Position numbers and translations under genes: made by a program
The notes under the pieces: model-generated
What the model was told of the DNA's origin: nothing
The model's database searches: none
What the model saw: the letters and a program-made list of their open reading frames with translations, nothing else
Source of the DNA: JACDQM01 sp044373315
Lineage (GTDB): Bacteria > Pseudomonadota > Gammaproteobacteria > Burkholderiales > Burkholderiaceae_C
Direction of reading: 5' to 3'
Assembly (NCBI RefSeq): GCF_044373315.1
Contig: NZ_JBILQK010000003.1
Location: 41,990-105,989, forward strand
DNA: 64,000 bases
Part shown: piece after piece, positions 23,350 to 32,818 of the stretch
How the letters are laid out: each line of letters starts with the position of its first letter
How positions within the stretch are numbered: the stretch's first letter is position 1

Positions 23350-25536
23350 GCTGGCTGCGGGCCCCGGCTCGCTCACGACCAGCGGCAGCTCGATCACGAA
23401 ACTGCTGCCGAGGCCGGGCGTGCTGCGCAGCACGATGCTCCCGCCCAGCACATTGACCACGGTGCTGTAGACGATGTGAAGACCGAGCCCGCTGCCTCCT
23501 CGCCCGAGGCGAGTGGTGAAGAATGGCTTGAAGACCTGCGACTGCAAGGCCGGCGCAATGCCGCAACCGTTGTCGCTCACCGCCAGGGTGACGCGCGTAT
23601 CACTTTGCGCAAGCAGGCTGATGCTCACCTCGCCTGTGGCGGCCTCGTCGAAGGCATGCACCAACGCGTTCTGCACCAGGTTGGTCATCACTTGGCCGAA
23701 GGGGCCGGGATAGCTGTCCAGCACGATCCCGGCTGGCAGATCGACCCGCACCAGCACTGCCTTGGCGCTCGGCGTGTAACGTATCAGGTTCACCACCTCC
23801 TCGCTGACCGTGCGCAAATCGAAGCTGCGTCGCTGCAAGCTGGCGCGGTCCATCGAGACCTGCTTGAAGTCCCGCACCAGGGCCGCACTGCGGCGCAGAT
23901 TGCCCAGGCTCAGCGCCAGCGCCTCACGCGCACGCTCCAACTCACCCATCAGGCTGCGACGCCGCACCGCACCGCTGTCCATCTGGGCGATGGCTGCGGC
24001 CAATGCCGCATCGGCCGTGTCGGCGGCGATCAATGCATTGCCCAACGGTGTGTTGAGCTCATGCGAGACCCCCGCCACCAAGGAGCCCAGCCCGGCCAGG
24101 GTCTCCTTCTGCACCAGCTCTTCCTGGGTCCGCTGCAACTCAGCGCTGCGCCTTTGAACCCGCGCTTCCAATGATGTATTGAGCTCGCGCACCTCAGCCT
24201 CAGCTTGGGTGCGAACCTGCACTTCGCGCTCCAGCGCCGCGGCATGGGCCTGCTGCGCGCTGCGCTGCATCGCGATCTGCGCGGCCATGCTGTCGAAGGC
24301 GGCGGCTAGGCGGGCCAGGTCACTGGCCGCCTGCAACTTGATGGGCGCAGGATCGCGCCCAGCGCTGAGCTCATCCAGCGCGCTGGCGATTCGACGCAAA
24401 GGTTGGTGGACCCGACGCCGGATGATGCGGCGCAGCAGCCAAAGCATCAGACCCAGGCATAGAAGGCCCACGCCCAGAATCCAGTAACTGCCACCGCGCA
24501 GGCGCGCATCGATCTGCGACTGCGGCACAACGGTCACCGACCACCAATCCGGGCCGGCAATGCGGGCCCAACCGATCCAGTAGCGACCATCCGCACTGCG
24601 CGCCACCTGCGGTCGATCGCCGCCGCTGTCCAGCGCCAGCCGATAGGCCGCCTCCACCATCGGGTCCCCGAGCTGACTCAAGGACAGCTGTCCCTGTGCC
24701 TTGGCAATCCGTTCGTGCAGCTGTGGGTGAGCGATCAGATGGCCATCTCGGCTGATGATCATCGAAAGGCTGCCCGGCTCGGCAGCGGCGCTGATGGCCG
24801 CGTAAAGGCTGTCCACCGTGATGTCGTGCCCGACGGTGCCCACCCAGCGCCCCCGCCAGTCTAGAGGCTCGATCACCGACACCATCCACGCCTTGGCCTC
24901 GGCGTCGTGATAGACCGGCGTCCAGAACGCACGTCGAGCGGGGTTGCGCTGCGGATCGGAGCCCGTCATCGTCGGGTAATCATGGTTGTCACTCTCCGGC
25001 GTGGCGCTGCGCCCCCAATCGATCCCGCGCGAGTAGACCATCAGGCCTTTTTCGACAAAATCCACATAGGTCGAAAAGAAGGGCGGTACCAGCGCCGGGC
25101 CTTGCTCGCGCAGCAGTTCGTAGCTGACGACCGCGCGCAGCTGGACGGAAGCGTCCGGCCCGGCTATGCCATGCTGAAGGTAGAAGGTGGGCGCCAAGGC
25201 CGTATCGACCTTGGCGGGTCGCAGCCGCCAGACACCGTCGTCCCAGCGCTCGAACAGCGCACTGAAACGTTGCTCAGCATCGCCTGTCTGCATGACCTCG
25301 GCGCGTCGCAGCCACTCAGCCTTCAGGCGGGCGACACTGGCCTGGGCCTGACTGAAACCCTGGCCCTGCTGCGCCGCCCGGAGCGTCACCGTGCTCTGCA
25401 GAATGCGGGGCACCTCATCTGCAGCCACCACGGAAACCGATGCATAGGCAATCATTGCCAGCACGAGCAGCATCAGCAGAATGAGGCCGCCAATTTCAAG
25501 AGCGAGCTGTCGAGCGAGCGAGAGACGCGGTTTCAA
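23338..25536 (-). CDS. Membrane sensor histidine kinase with periplasmic Cache domain
   Basis: 732 aa. TM1 (about 8-38) and TM2 (about 333-352) flank a periplasmic double-Cache-like domain with the WRGRWVGTVGHDITVDSLY and SRDGHLIAHPQ segments, expected to sense a small molecule. A HAMP domain (QPLRRIASALDELSAG) and a coiled coil (SLEARVQRRSAELQRTQEEL) follow. The kinase core has phospho-acceptor H492 (VAGVSHELNTPLGNA), N-box NLVQNALVHAFDE, G1 VSDNGCGI and G2 GGSGLGLHIVYS. The start is TTG at 25536; no strong ribosome-binding site is visible, but no other start precedes TM1. No response regulator is adjacent. Its kinase core closely resembles that of the propeller kinase at 59-63 kb. Confidence 0.92.
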   Translation of the reverse strand: MKPRLSLARQLALEIGGLILLMLLVLAMIAYASVSVVAADEVPRILQSTVTLRAAQQGQGFSQAQASVARLKAEWLRRAEVMQTGDAEQRFSALFERWDDGVWRLRPAKVDTALAPTFYLQHGIAGPDASVQLRAVVSYELLREQGPALVPPFFSTYVDFVEKGLMVYSRGIDWGRSATPESDNHDYPTMTGSDPQRNPARRAFWTPVYHDAEAKAWMVSVIEPLDWRGRWVGTVGHDITVDSLYAAISAAAEPGSLSMIISRDGHLIAHPQLHERIAKAQGQLSLSQLGDPMVEAAYRLALDSGGDRPQVARSADGRYWIGWARIAGPDWWSVTVVPQSQIDARLRGGSYWILGVGLLCLGLMLWLLRRIIRRRVHQPLRRIASALDELSAGRDPAPIKLQAASDLARLAAAFDSMAAQIAMQRSAQQAHAAALEREVQVRTQAEAEVRELNTSLEARVQRRSAELQRTQEELVQKETLAGLGSLVAGVSHELNTPLGNALIAADTADAALAAAIAQMDSGAVRRRSLMGELERAREALALSLGNLRRSAALVRDFKQVSMDRASLQRRSFDLRTVSEEVVNLIRYTPSAKAVLVRVDLPAGIVLDSYPGPFGQVMTNLVQNALVHAFDEAATGEVSISLLAQSDTRVTLAVSDNGCGIAPALQSQVFKPFFTTRLGRGGSGLGLHIVYSTVVNVLGGSIVLRSTPGLGSSFVIELPLVVSEPGPAASSEA

Positions 25537-25629
25537 TTAGATGGCGCAATCATGCGAAGCCAAACGGTGCGGCGATCCTAGCCTACTGGCAGGCGCCGAG
25601 CACAGCGGCATTGGCGCCGGCAGCAGCCG

Positions 25630-27342
25630 TCAGCGGCTGGCCTGCAGCTCCCGCTCCTGAAGCTGGCGCCACATCACCTTGCCGGCGCCAGATTTGGGCA
25701 GGCTGCTCACGAACTCGACGACGCGCGGCACCTTGTAGGCGGCCATGTGCTCGCGCGACCAGGCGATGATGTCTTCGGCCGTCGTGACTTCCATGCCGGC
25801 GCGCTTGACGACCACAGCTTTGACGGTTTCGCCACGGTATTCATCGCGGGCCGCGATGATGCAGGCCTCCTGCACGGCCGGATGCTTGTAGAGCAGCAGC
25901 TCCACTTCCGAGGGCCAGACCTTGTAGCCGCTGGCGTTGATCATGCGCTTGAGGCGGTCGGTGATGAAGAAGTAGCCCTCATCGTCCATGCGGCCGAGGT
26001 CGCCGGTGCGGAAAAAACTCTTGCCGTCGATCTCGACAAAAGCAGCCCGCGTGGCATCGGGCGCTCGCCAGTAGCCCTTGAACACCATCGGGCCGTGCGT
26101 GACGATCTCGCCCACCTCGCCGGGCGGCAGTTCCTTGAAGGTATCCGGGTCAACCACGCGCGAATCGACGCCGAAGATCGGGATGCCCAGGCACTGCAGC
26201 TTGGCCCGCTCGGGCGGGTTGGCATGGCTGGGGGCGGCTGTCTCGGTCAGTCCGTAACCCTCGGCGAAGGTCAGGCCGAACTCTTGCTGCAGCCGTTCGG
26301 CCACCGCCGCCGGCATCGCGGCACCGCCGCCGCTGAGGTAGCGCAGGCTGGAGAGGTCAAAGCTCTGGTAGTTCGGGCTGCCGAACAGATCGATGATCAT
26401 GGTCGGGATACAGGTCCAGTGCGTCACCTGGTGCTGCGAAATCAGGCGCCCGGCGAGTTCGCGGTCCCAGCGCGGCATCAGGATCATCGTCATGCCCAGG
26501 TAGACCGGGCCCAGCACGCCGTACAGCAGGCCGGTGATGTGGAACATCGGCACCACGGCCAGACCCACTGACTCGGCCGAGGCATAGCCCCACTGAGCCC
26601 CACCGCAAGCATTGGCCATCAGCGTGGCATGGGTGTGCATGCAGCCCTTGGGCAGACCGGTGGTGCCCGAGGTGTAGGGCAGCAGCGCCAGATCATCCGC
26701 TTGTGCGGTATGCGCGCTCGGCTGCAGGCCGGCTTGCAGCGCGGCGGTCCAGGCGGTGGCACCAGCCGGCAGCGCCGGCTCGGCTTGCAGCCAGGCACGC
26801 ATCGCGTCCGACATCCCACTAAAATCCGGCGTGCGGTCGAAGGCATCGGCATAGCGGCTGACCAGCAGCGCCTTGATGCGCCGCTCCGGCGGCAGTGCCG
26901 CATTGGCGGCATCGACCACGCCGACCAGATCAGCGCTGCAGATGACGACCTTCGTCTCGGGATCGGTGATGTAGTGGCCGAACTCATCGGCCTTGTTCAT
27001 CGGATTGACCGGCACGACGACCGCGTTGGCGCGGTTTACGGCATAGAAGGCGACAACGAACTGCGGACAGTTCTGCATGAACAGCGCAACCCGGTCGCCC
27101 GGCCCAACGCCCTGGGCCTGCAGCCATCCAGCCAAGGCCAGCGCCTGTGCGTGCGCCTCGGCGTAACTCAAGGCCTGGCCGCAGTAATGCGTCATCGCCT
27201 TGTCGGGAAAACGTGCGGCGGCCACCTCCAGGTTGAACCACAGCGAGGTTCGAGGGATGGCCAGTTCCCTGGGCAGGCGGCGCGGCCAGTGGCTGCGTTG
27301 CGGGGAAATCGGGCTTGGCGTGCGGGCTTCTGCGCTGGTCAC
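25630..27342 (-). CDS. Acyl-CoA synthetase (long-chain fatty-acid-CoA ligase type)
   Basis: 570 aa AMP-forming ligase of the ANL superfamily. P-loop-like motif YTSGTTGLPKG at 223-233, GYGLTETAAPSHANPP (A5), TGDLGRMDDEGYFFITDR (A7-A8) and the catalytic lysine region SLPKSGAGKVMWRQL near the C-terminus (A10) are all intact. It activates a carboxylic acid as acyl-CoA through an acyl-adenylate. Length and motifs fit medium- or long-chain fatty-acid ligases; the exact chain length cannot be read. ATG start at 27342. It is divergent from argG across 235 bp in which I see no further gene. Confidence 0.9.
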   Translation of the reverse strand: MTSAEARTPSPISPQRSHWPRRLPRELAIPRTSLWFNLEVAAARFPDKAMTHYCGQALSYAEAHAQALALAGWLQAQGVGPGDRVALFMQNCPQFVVAFYAVNRANAVVVPVNPMNKADEFGHYITDPETKVVICSADLVGVVDAANAALPPERRIKALLVSRYADAFDRTPDFSGMSDAMRAWLQAEPALPAGATAWTAALQAGLQPSAHTAQADDLALLPYTSGTTGLPKGCMHTHATLMANACGGAQWGYASAESVGLAVVPMFHITGLLYGVLGPVYLGMTMILMPRWDRELAGRLISQHQVTHWTCIPTMIIDLFGSPNYQSFDLSSLRYLSGGGAAMPAAVAERLQQEFGLTFAEGYGLTETAAPSHANPPERAKLQCLGIPIFGVDSRVVDPDTFKELPPGEVGEIVTHGPMVFKGYWRAPDATRAAFVEIDGKSFFRTGDLGRMDDEGYFFITDRLKRMINASGYKVWPSEVELLLYKHPAVQEACIIAARDEYRGETVKAVVVKRAGMEVTTAEDIIAWSREHMAAYKVPRVVEFVSSLPKSGAGKVMWRQLQERELQASR

Positions 27343-27577
27343 TTGCGTGGTCTCCTGATGATCCCGGCCTCTATGTTGCGGGCCGTGTGACGCTGATTCT
27401 TCTATGCAGCGAGGGTGCCGCCTGTCGCTGCTGCGACACGGCCGTCAAGGGCTGCAGACAGCCCGTTCCGGGGCGGGCCCGAAATTGACCGAAAATGCGC
27501 TACCGATTCTTCCCGGGTCGAATCTTGCGCGCGACCTTTCCCTAGCGCCGTCTTCAGCCCCCTCACCTCAGCAGCCC

Positions 27578-28918
27578 ATGTCTACGATTCTTCAGCACAT
27601 TCCCGCCGGCCAGAAGGTTGGTATCGCGTTCTCCGGCGGCCTGGACACCAGCGCCGCGCTGCATTGGATGCGTCTGAAGGGGGCGATTCCCTACGCCTAC
27701 ACCGCCAATCTGGGCCAGCCCGACGAGCCGGACTACGAGGACATCCCGCGCAAGGCCATGCAGTACGGCGCCGAGAAGGCCGTGCTGGTGGACTGCCGCG
27801 CGCAACTGGTGCACGAAGGCATCGCCGCACTGCAGGCCGGCGCCTTCCACATCAGCACCGGCGGCGTGACCTACTTCAACACCACCCCCATCGGCCGCGC
27901 CGTCACCGGCACCATGCTGGTGGCCGCGATGAAGGAAGACGACGTCAACATCTGGGGCGATGGCTCGACCTTCAAGGGCAATGACATCGAGCGTTTCTAC
28001 CGCTACGGCCTGCTGACCAACCCCTCCCTGAAGATCTACAAGCCCTGGCTGGACCAGACCTTCATCGACGAGCTGGGCGGCCGCGCCGAGATGTCGGCCT
28101 TCATGACCAAGGCCGGCTTCGGCTACAAGATGTCGGCCGAGAAGGCCTACTCGACCGACTCCAACCTGCTAGGCGCCACCCACGAGGCCAAGGACCTGGA
28201 GCACCTGAACAGCGGCATCAAGATCGTCAACCCCATCATGGGCGTGGCCTTCTGGCGTGACGACGTGGTGGTGAAGGCCGAGGAAGTCAGCGTGCGTTTC
28301 GAGGAAGGCATGCCGGTGGCCCTGAACGGCGTGGAATACGCCGACCCGGTTGCGCTGATGCTGGAAGCCAATCGCATTGGCGGCCGTCACGGCCTGGGCA
28401 TGAGCGACCAGATCGAGAACCGCATCATCGAAGCCAAGAGCCGCGGCATCTACGAGGCGCCGGGCATGGCGCTGCTGCACATCGCCTACGAGCGCCTGGT
28501 GACCGGCATCCACAACGAAGACACCATCGAGCAGTACCGCATGAACGGCCTGAAGCTGGGCCGGCTGCTCTACCAGGGCCGCTGGTTCGACCCGCAGGCC
28601 ATCATGCTGCGCGAGACCGCGCAGCGCTGGGTGGCCCGCGCTATCACCGGCGAGGTGGTTCTGGAGCTGCGCCGCGGCAACGACTACTCGCTGCTGGACA
28701 CGCGCAGCCCCAACCTGACCTACAAACCAGAGCGCCTTTCGATGGAAAAGGTCGAGGACGCGCCCTTCTCACCGGCCGACCGCATCGGCCAGTTGACCAT
28801 GCGCAATCTCGACATCGTCGACACGCGCGAGAAGCTGGCTACCTACAGCCGCGTCGGCCTGCTGTCAGCCGGCACGGGCGTGCCGCTGCCGCAGATCAAG
28901 CACGAGAAGAAGAGCTGA
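27578..28918 (+). CDS. argG: Argininosuccinate synthase
   Basis: 446 aa, matching the E. coli-like long form. It condenses citrulline and aspartate with ATP in arginine synthesis. The PP-loop is FSGGLDTSAALHWM (S19, D23, S25), with TGGVTYFNTTPIGRAV, DGSTFKGNDIERFYRYG and GRHGLGMSDQIENRIIEAKSRG nearby. I chose the ATG at 27578 (MSTILQHIPAGQKVG), which matches the family start. The stop overlaps the next gene in a TGATG junction, so argG is translationally coupled to an exported molybdopterin-fold protein and a sensor kinase, an unusual set of neighbours. Confidence 0.97.
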   Translation: MSTILQHIPAGQKVGIAFSGGLDTSAALHWMRLKGAIPYAYTANLGQPDEPDYEDIPRKAMQYGAEKAVLVDCRAQLVHEGIAALQAGAFHISTGGVTYFNTTPIGRAVTGTMLVAAMKEDDVNIWGDGSTFKGNDIERFYRYGLLTNPSLKIYKPWLDQTFIDELGGRAEMSAFMTKAGFGYKMSAEKAYSTDSNLLGATHEAKDLEHLNSGIKIVNPIMGVAFWRDDVVVKAEEVSVRFEEGMPVALNGVEYADPVALMLEANRIGGRHGLGMSDQIENRIIEAKSRGIYEAPGMALLHIAYERLVTGIHNEDTIEQYRMNGLKLGRLLYQGRWFDPQAIMLRETAQRWVARAITGEVVLELRRGNDYSLLDTRSPNLTYKPERLSMEKVEDAPFSPADRIGQLTMRNLDIVDTREKLATYSRVGLLSAGTGVPLPQIKHEKKS

Positions 28919-29478
28919 TGTCCCGGCCCCGGCTGAATCCGGCTGCGCTGCCAGCTTCGGCTGCGCGGCGCCGGGCGCTCGGGGTGACCGGGGCCTTGCT
29001 GGCGGCGCCCTTGGCCCTGCTCAGCCAGACAGCGGCTGCGCTCGATGTGCCGCGTGGCCAGGTGGTACTGACCCTGCGTGGCCGTGTCGGCAAGCCCAAC
29101 CGGGGCGGCGAAGCTGACTTCGACATGGACATGCTCGCGGCCCTGCCTCAGCACAGCATCACGCAAGCAACGCCTTGGTACGCTGGCCCGCGCAAGTTCA
29201 CCGGGCCGCTGTTGCGAGACGTGCTGAGCGCAGCTGTGGTCAGCGGGCGCAGCGTCGAGGCCATCGCCATCAACGACTACCGCGTGACGATCCCGATGGA
29301 GGATCTGCAGAATCACGCAGTGATCCTGGCGCGGCTGCTGGATGAGCAGCCCATGCCGCTACGCGAAAAAGGCCCCTTGTTCATCGTCTACCCGTTTGCG
29401 ACGGATCCGAAGTTGCGCAGCAGCCTTTACTACAGCCGCTCAGCCTGGCAGCTCAGAACATTGGAAGTTCGGCCCTGA
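28918..29478 (+). CDS. Exported molybdopterin-oxidoreductase-fold protein lacking cysteine
   Basis: 186 aa. The N-terminus (SAARRRALGVTGALLAAPLA) has an Arg-pair before a hydrophobic stretch, so it may use Tat or Sec export. The mature part resembles the small stand-alone form of the sulfite-oxidase-type molybdopterin-binding domain: LTLRGRVGK, FDMDMLAALPQHSI, TPWYAGPRKFTGPLLRDVL, IAINDYRVTIPMEDL and YYSRSAWQLRTLEV. The whole protein has no cysteine, so the usual Cys ligand of molybdenum is absent and catalysis is unlikely. It overlaps argG upstream and a membrane hybrid kinase downstream by one base each. It may therefore be a periplasmic partner or ligand-binding component of that kinase (inference). 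Confidence 0.75.
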   Translation: MSRPRLNPAALPASAARRRALGVTGALLAAPLALLSQTAAALDVPRGQVVLTLRGRVGKPNRGGEADFDMDMLAALPQHSITQATPWYAGPRKFTGPLLRDVLSAAVVSGRSVEAIAINDYRVTIPMEDLQNHAVILARLLDEQPMPLREKGPLFIVYPFATDPKLRSSLYYSRSAWQLRTLEVRP

Positions 29479-31682
29479 TGGACACGCGGCGCAGGTTTCA
29501 GGCCTTGATGGCCGCCATGACTGTTTTGCTGGTCACCGCCTTGGGCGCCGTCGGGCTGCTGCAGGCGCGCCAGATCGAGCTGCTCAATGCGACGGCCCGC
29601 TACCAGGACGACTACCTGGTCTGGAGCCTCTTCCAGTTCGAGCTGGAGTATCAGAAGCTAAAGACACAGTTGCTTGAAGTCTCCGATCAGCGCAGCATCA
29701 AACGCGCTGAGGCCGCTGCCCAGCGCTACGAGATTTTCATCAGCCGGCTCAACCTGATCGAGGGCGCGCATGCCGCCAAGGTGCTGCAGGGCGAGCCGGG
29801 CTATCAGAGAACCCTGAGCCTCTCGCGGGCCTTCGTGAAGTGGGCCGATGCGCTGCCACTGGATGCGTCGCGGATCGCGTCCGACGCGGATGCGGTGCGT
29901 GACGCGCTGACGCGTCTGGAGCCCATGGCCGGCCCGGCCCGGGATCTCTCGCTTGCCGCTTCGCATCATGTTGCCGCCCAGGTCACATCGCGCCACGAGC
30001 TGGTGGGTGAGCAAAGCCAGCTCAGCCTTGCATTGACGCTGTTGCAATGCGCACTGTTGTTGGCCTTTGCCGTGATCATCGTGCGCCAGTTCCGCAGCCT
30101 GGAGCGCCGCAACCATGAACAGGCGGCGTTGGCGCAACGCCTCGGGCTGGCGCAGCAGGCGGCCGAAGCCGGCAGCCGCGCCAAGAGCGCGTTCCTGGCC
30201 AATATGAGTCATGAGTTGCGCACGCCGATGCACGGCCTGCTGGGCATGCTCAGCTTGCTGCGTGAGACGCCGATGAGCGTCACCCAGCGCGCCCAGTTCC
30301 AGGCCGCAAGTGACTCAGCCCGGCATTTGCTGAACCTGCTGAACGACATTCTCGATCTGTCGAAGATGGAAGCGGGTGCGATCCGCATCAACCCCGAGGC
30401 CGTTCAACTGCGCCGCCTGGTGCAGGAGCTCGAAGAGCTGACCTGGCCGCAGGCGCAGGCCAAGGGGCTTGATCTGGCGCTGCGCGTGGACGCCGATGTG
30501 CCCGCCTGGGTGCAGGCCGACCCCACCCGGCTTCGCCAGATCCTGCTGAACCTGCTGAGCAATGCCGTCAAGTTCTCCGACCGCGGGCGTGTGGCCCTGC
30601 GCCTGAGCCGTGCGCCGGACGGCGAGCCCCTGCGCTTCGAAGTCAGCGATACCGGTATCGGCATGGACGAGGCGACGCAGGCACAACTCTTCCAGCGTTT
30701 CAACCAGGCCGACCAGAGCAGCTCACGGCGCTTTGGCGGCGCGGGACTGGGCCTGGAGATTTCCCGCAACCTGGCTCGCGCCATGGGCGGCGACATCACC
30801 GTGAACAGCGCGCCGGGCCGAGGCTCGGTGTTCACGGTCGAGCTGCCCTTGCCTACCTGCCCCGCAGCGGCCGAGCTGCCGTCAGCCCATCTGCCCAGCG
30901 CATCAGGCGCCCAAGCAAGATCACTGCACATCCTCGTGTCCGAGGACCATCCGACCAACCGCAGCTTTCTTGAGGCGGCACTGGAGCGGCTCGGGCACCA
31001 GGCGGTGTTCTGCGACAACGGCTTCGACGCGCTGCAGACGCTGAAGCAGCAGGACTTCGATCTGGTGCTGATGGATCTGCACACGCCGGTGATGGACGGT
31101 TACCAGTCAGCGCAGGCGATGCGCGCACTGCCAGGTGCGAAGGCGGCGGTGAAGATCATCGCCCTGTCCGCCGATGCCTTCGAGGAGTCGCGGCAGCGGG
31201 CCATCGACGCCGGCATGGACGGATTCATCATCAAACCGGTCGGCATCGAGGCGCTCGGCGAGCACCTGTCCCGTTTGTCCTTGAGCATGGCCAACACTGG
31301 CAGCCTTGTGCGCCATGGCACCCATCCCACGGCACTGCGGCCGGCGTTCGACGAGGCACTGTTCCAGGAACTGCGCCGCAACCTGCCTATGGAGCGCATC
31401 CGCGAGCTGTATCGCGGCTTTGCCGATAGCCTGCAGCACACGATACAAGACCTTCAGCAGGCCTCGAAGGCTGCCAACGCCGCGGCGCTGCAGAGTACAG
31501 CGCACTCCATCAAAGGCGCCAGTGGCAGCCTGGGGCTGCTGGATGTGGCCGATGCCGCAGCGCAGCTTGAGACGGCGGCACGCCAGGGCGCGACATCGGA
31601 CTTGCTCAGCCGGCGTTCCGCCGCTTTGACCGATGCGCTCACGATCAGCCTGCAGCTCTGTGCTGAACGAGGCCTGCTCTAG
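29478..31682 (+). CDS. Hybrid sensor histidine kinase with receiver and HPt domains
   Basis: 734 aa. TM1 (about 9-29) and TM2 (about 178-200) flank a helical periplasmic region. The kinase core has H245 (MSHELRTPMHGLLGML), N-box LLNLLSNAVKFSD, G1 VSDTGIGMDE and G2 FGGAGLGLEISRNLA. A receiver domain follows with acidic pocket SEDH and D533 (LVLMDLHTPVMDGYQ), then an HPt domain with H676 (STAHSIKGASGSLGLLD). All phosphorelay sites are therefore in one protein, and the final DNA-binding regulator is not encoded next to it. It starts in the stop codon of the molybdopterin-fold gene. The single-domain receiver at 13.4 kb is one possible but unproven partner. Confidence 0.94.
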   Translation: MDTRRRFQALMAAMTVLLVTALGAVGLLQARQIELLNATARYQDDYLVWSLFQFELEYQKLKTQLLEVSDQRSIKRAEAAAQRYEIFISRLNLIEGAHAAKVLQGEPGYQRTLSLSRAFVKWADALPLDASRIASDADAVRDALTRLEPMAGPARDLSLAASHHVAAQVTSRHELVGEQSQLSLALTLLQCALLLAFAVIIVRQFRSLERRNHEQAALAQRLGLAQQAAEAGSRAKSAFLANMSHELRTPMHGLLGMLSLLRETPMSVTQRAQFQAASDSARHLLNLLNDILDLSKMEAGAIRINPEAVQLRRLVQELEELTWPQAQAKGLDLALRVDADVPAWVQADPTRLRQILLNLLSNAVKFSDRGRVALRLSRAPDGEPLRFEVSDTGIGMDEATQAQLFQRFNQADQSSSRRFGGAGLGLEISRNLARAMGGDITVNSAPGRGSVFTVELPLPTCPAAAELPSAHLPSASGAQARSLHILVSEDHPTNRSFLEAALERLGHQAVFCDNGFDALQTLKQQDFDLVLMDLHTPVMDGYQSAQAMRALPGAKAAVKIIALSADAFEESRQRAIDAGMDGFIIKPVGIEALGEHLSRLSLSMANTGSLVRHGTHPTALRPAFDEALFQELRRNLPMERIRELYRGFADSLQHTIQDLQQASKAANAAALQSTAHSIKGASGSLGLLDVADAAAQLETAARQGATSDLLSRRSAALTDALTISLQLCAERGLL

Positions 31683-31693
31683 CGTGTGTCGGG

Positions 31694-32764
31694 CTACATG
31701 ACGATGGGCTCAGGCTCCAGGCGGATGCCGAAGCGGCCGTACACGCTTTCTTGGATGGCGCGCGCCAGGGTGACGACTTCGGCGCCACGCGCTTCACCGC
31801 GATTCACCAGCACCAGGGCCTGCTTTTCATAGACCGCCGCGCCGCCTACCGCCTTGCCCTTCCAGCCGCAGGCATCGATCAACCAGCCGGCCGCCAGCTT
31901 GACGCTGCCATCCGGCATCGGATAGTGCACGATGCCGGGATCTCGGCCGATGATGTCCCGGCATTGATCCTCGCTGACGACGGGATTCTTGAAGAAGCTG
32001 CCCGCGTTGCCGATCACCGCCGGGTCTGGCAGCTTGGCGCGACGGATTTCGCAGACCCAATCGAAGATCTGTCGCGCACTGGGCTCAGTGATGCCGGTCT
32101 GCTCTATCTTGCGTGCCAGATCCAGATAGCTGAGCTGCGGCACCCAGGGCTTGGGACAACGCAGCCGCACACGGGTGATCACGCTCTTGCCCGCGAGACC
32201 ACCGAAGTCGCTGTGCTTGAAAACGCTGTCGCGATACCCGAAGCGGCACACCGAGGCCGGCAGCAAGGCGGGCCTCCCGGTGACGAGATCCATCACCTCT
32301 ACACTGTCCAACCGGTCCTTCAACTCGACGCCATAAGCCCCGATGTTCTGCACCGGCGATGCACCGACCGTGCCCGGGATCAGAGCCAGATTCTCGAGGC
32401 CGGAGTAGCCGTGATCGATGCTCCACTGCACCAGCTCATGCCAGGCGACGCCAGCGCCAGCTTCGATGATCCAGGCGTCGGACCGGTCCTCCAGCAAGCG
32501 AATGCCGGGAATCTCGATCTTAAGCACCACCGCGTCAAGATCGCGCGTCAACACGATATTGCTGCCGCCACCCAGGATGAACTTGGGCGCCCGACCCAGC
32601 TCAGGATGATCGACGACCCGCCGCACATCAGCCTCCGTACGGATGCGCACCAGACGGTGAGCGAGCGCGGGCAGGCCGAAGCTGTTGTAGGGCTTCAGAT
32701 TGACGTCATGCTCTATCGTCAGCAAGTCTCGCCTGCTCAAGGGATTCGGTACGGCTTCGGGCAT
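31694..32764 (-). CDS. murB: UDP-N-acetylenolpyruvoylglucosamine reductase
   Basis: 356 aa, type I MurB. It reduces UDP-GlcNAc-enolpyruvate to UDP-MurNAc in peptidoglycan synthesis using FAD and NADPH. The FAD-binding segment begins at LKPYNSFGLPALA and includes ILGGGSNIVLTRD and NLALIPGTVGASPVQNIGAYGVE. The catalytic Ser lies in IGNAGSFFKNPVV, and the C-terminal Glu is in the final EPEPIVM segment. I chose ATG at 32764 (MPEAVPNPLS); an in-frame ATG ten codons upstream (32794) is less likely because it would extend into the short divergent promoter region shared with yajQ. Confidence 0.95.
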   Translation of the reverse strand: MPEAVPNPLSRRDLLTIEHDVNLKPYNSFGLPALAHRLVRIRTEADVRRVVDHPELGRAPKFILGGGSNIVLTRDLDAVVLKIEIPGIRLLEDRSDAWIIEAGAGVAWHELVQWSIDHGYSGLENLALIPGTVGASPVQNIGAYGVELKDRLDSVEVMDLVTGRPALLPASVCRFGYRDSVFKHSDFGGLAGKSVITRVRLRCPKPWVPQLSYLDLARKIEQTGITEPSARQIFDWVCEIRRAKLPDPAVIGNAGSFFKNPVVSEDQCRDIIGRDPGIVHYPMPDGSVKLAAGWLIDACGWKGKAVGGAAVYEKQALVLVNRGEARGAEVVTLARAIQESVYGRFGIRLEPEPIVM

Positions 32765-32818
32765 GGCAGAATTTTCACAGATCAACCGGGGCACCCTGCC
32801 CCTAACTTACGAAAAAAC

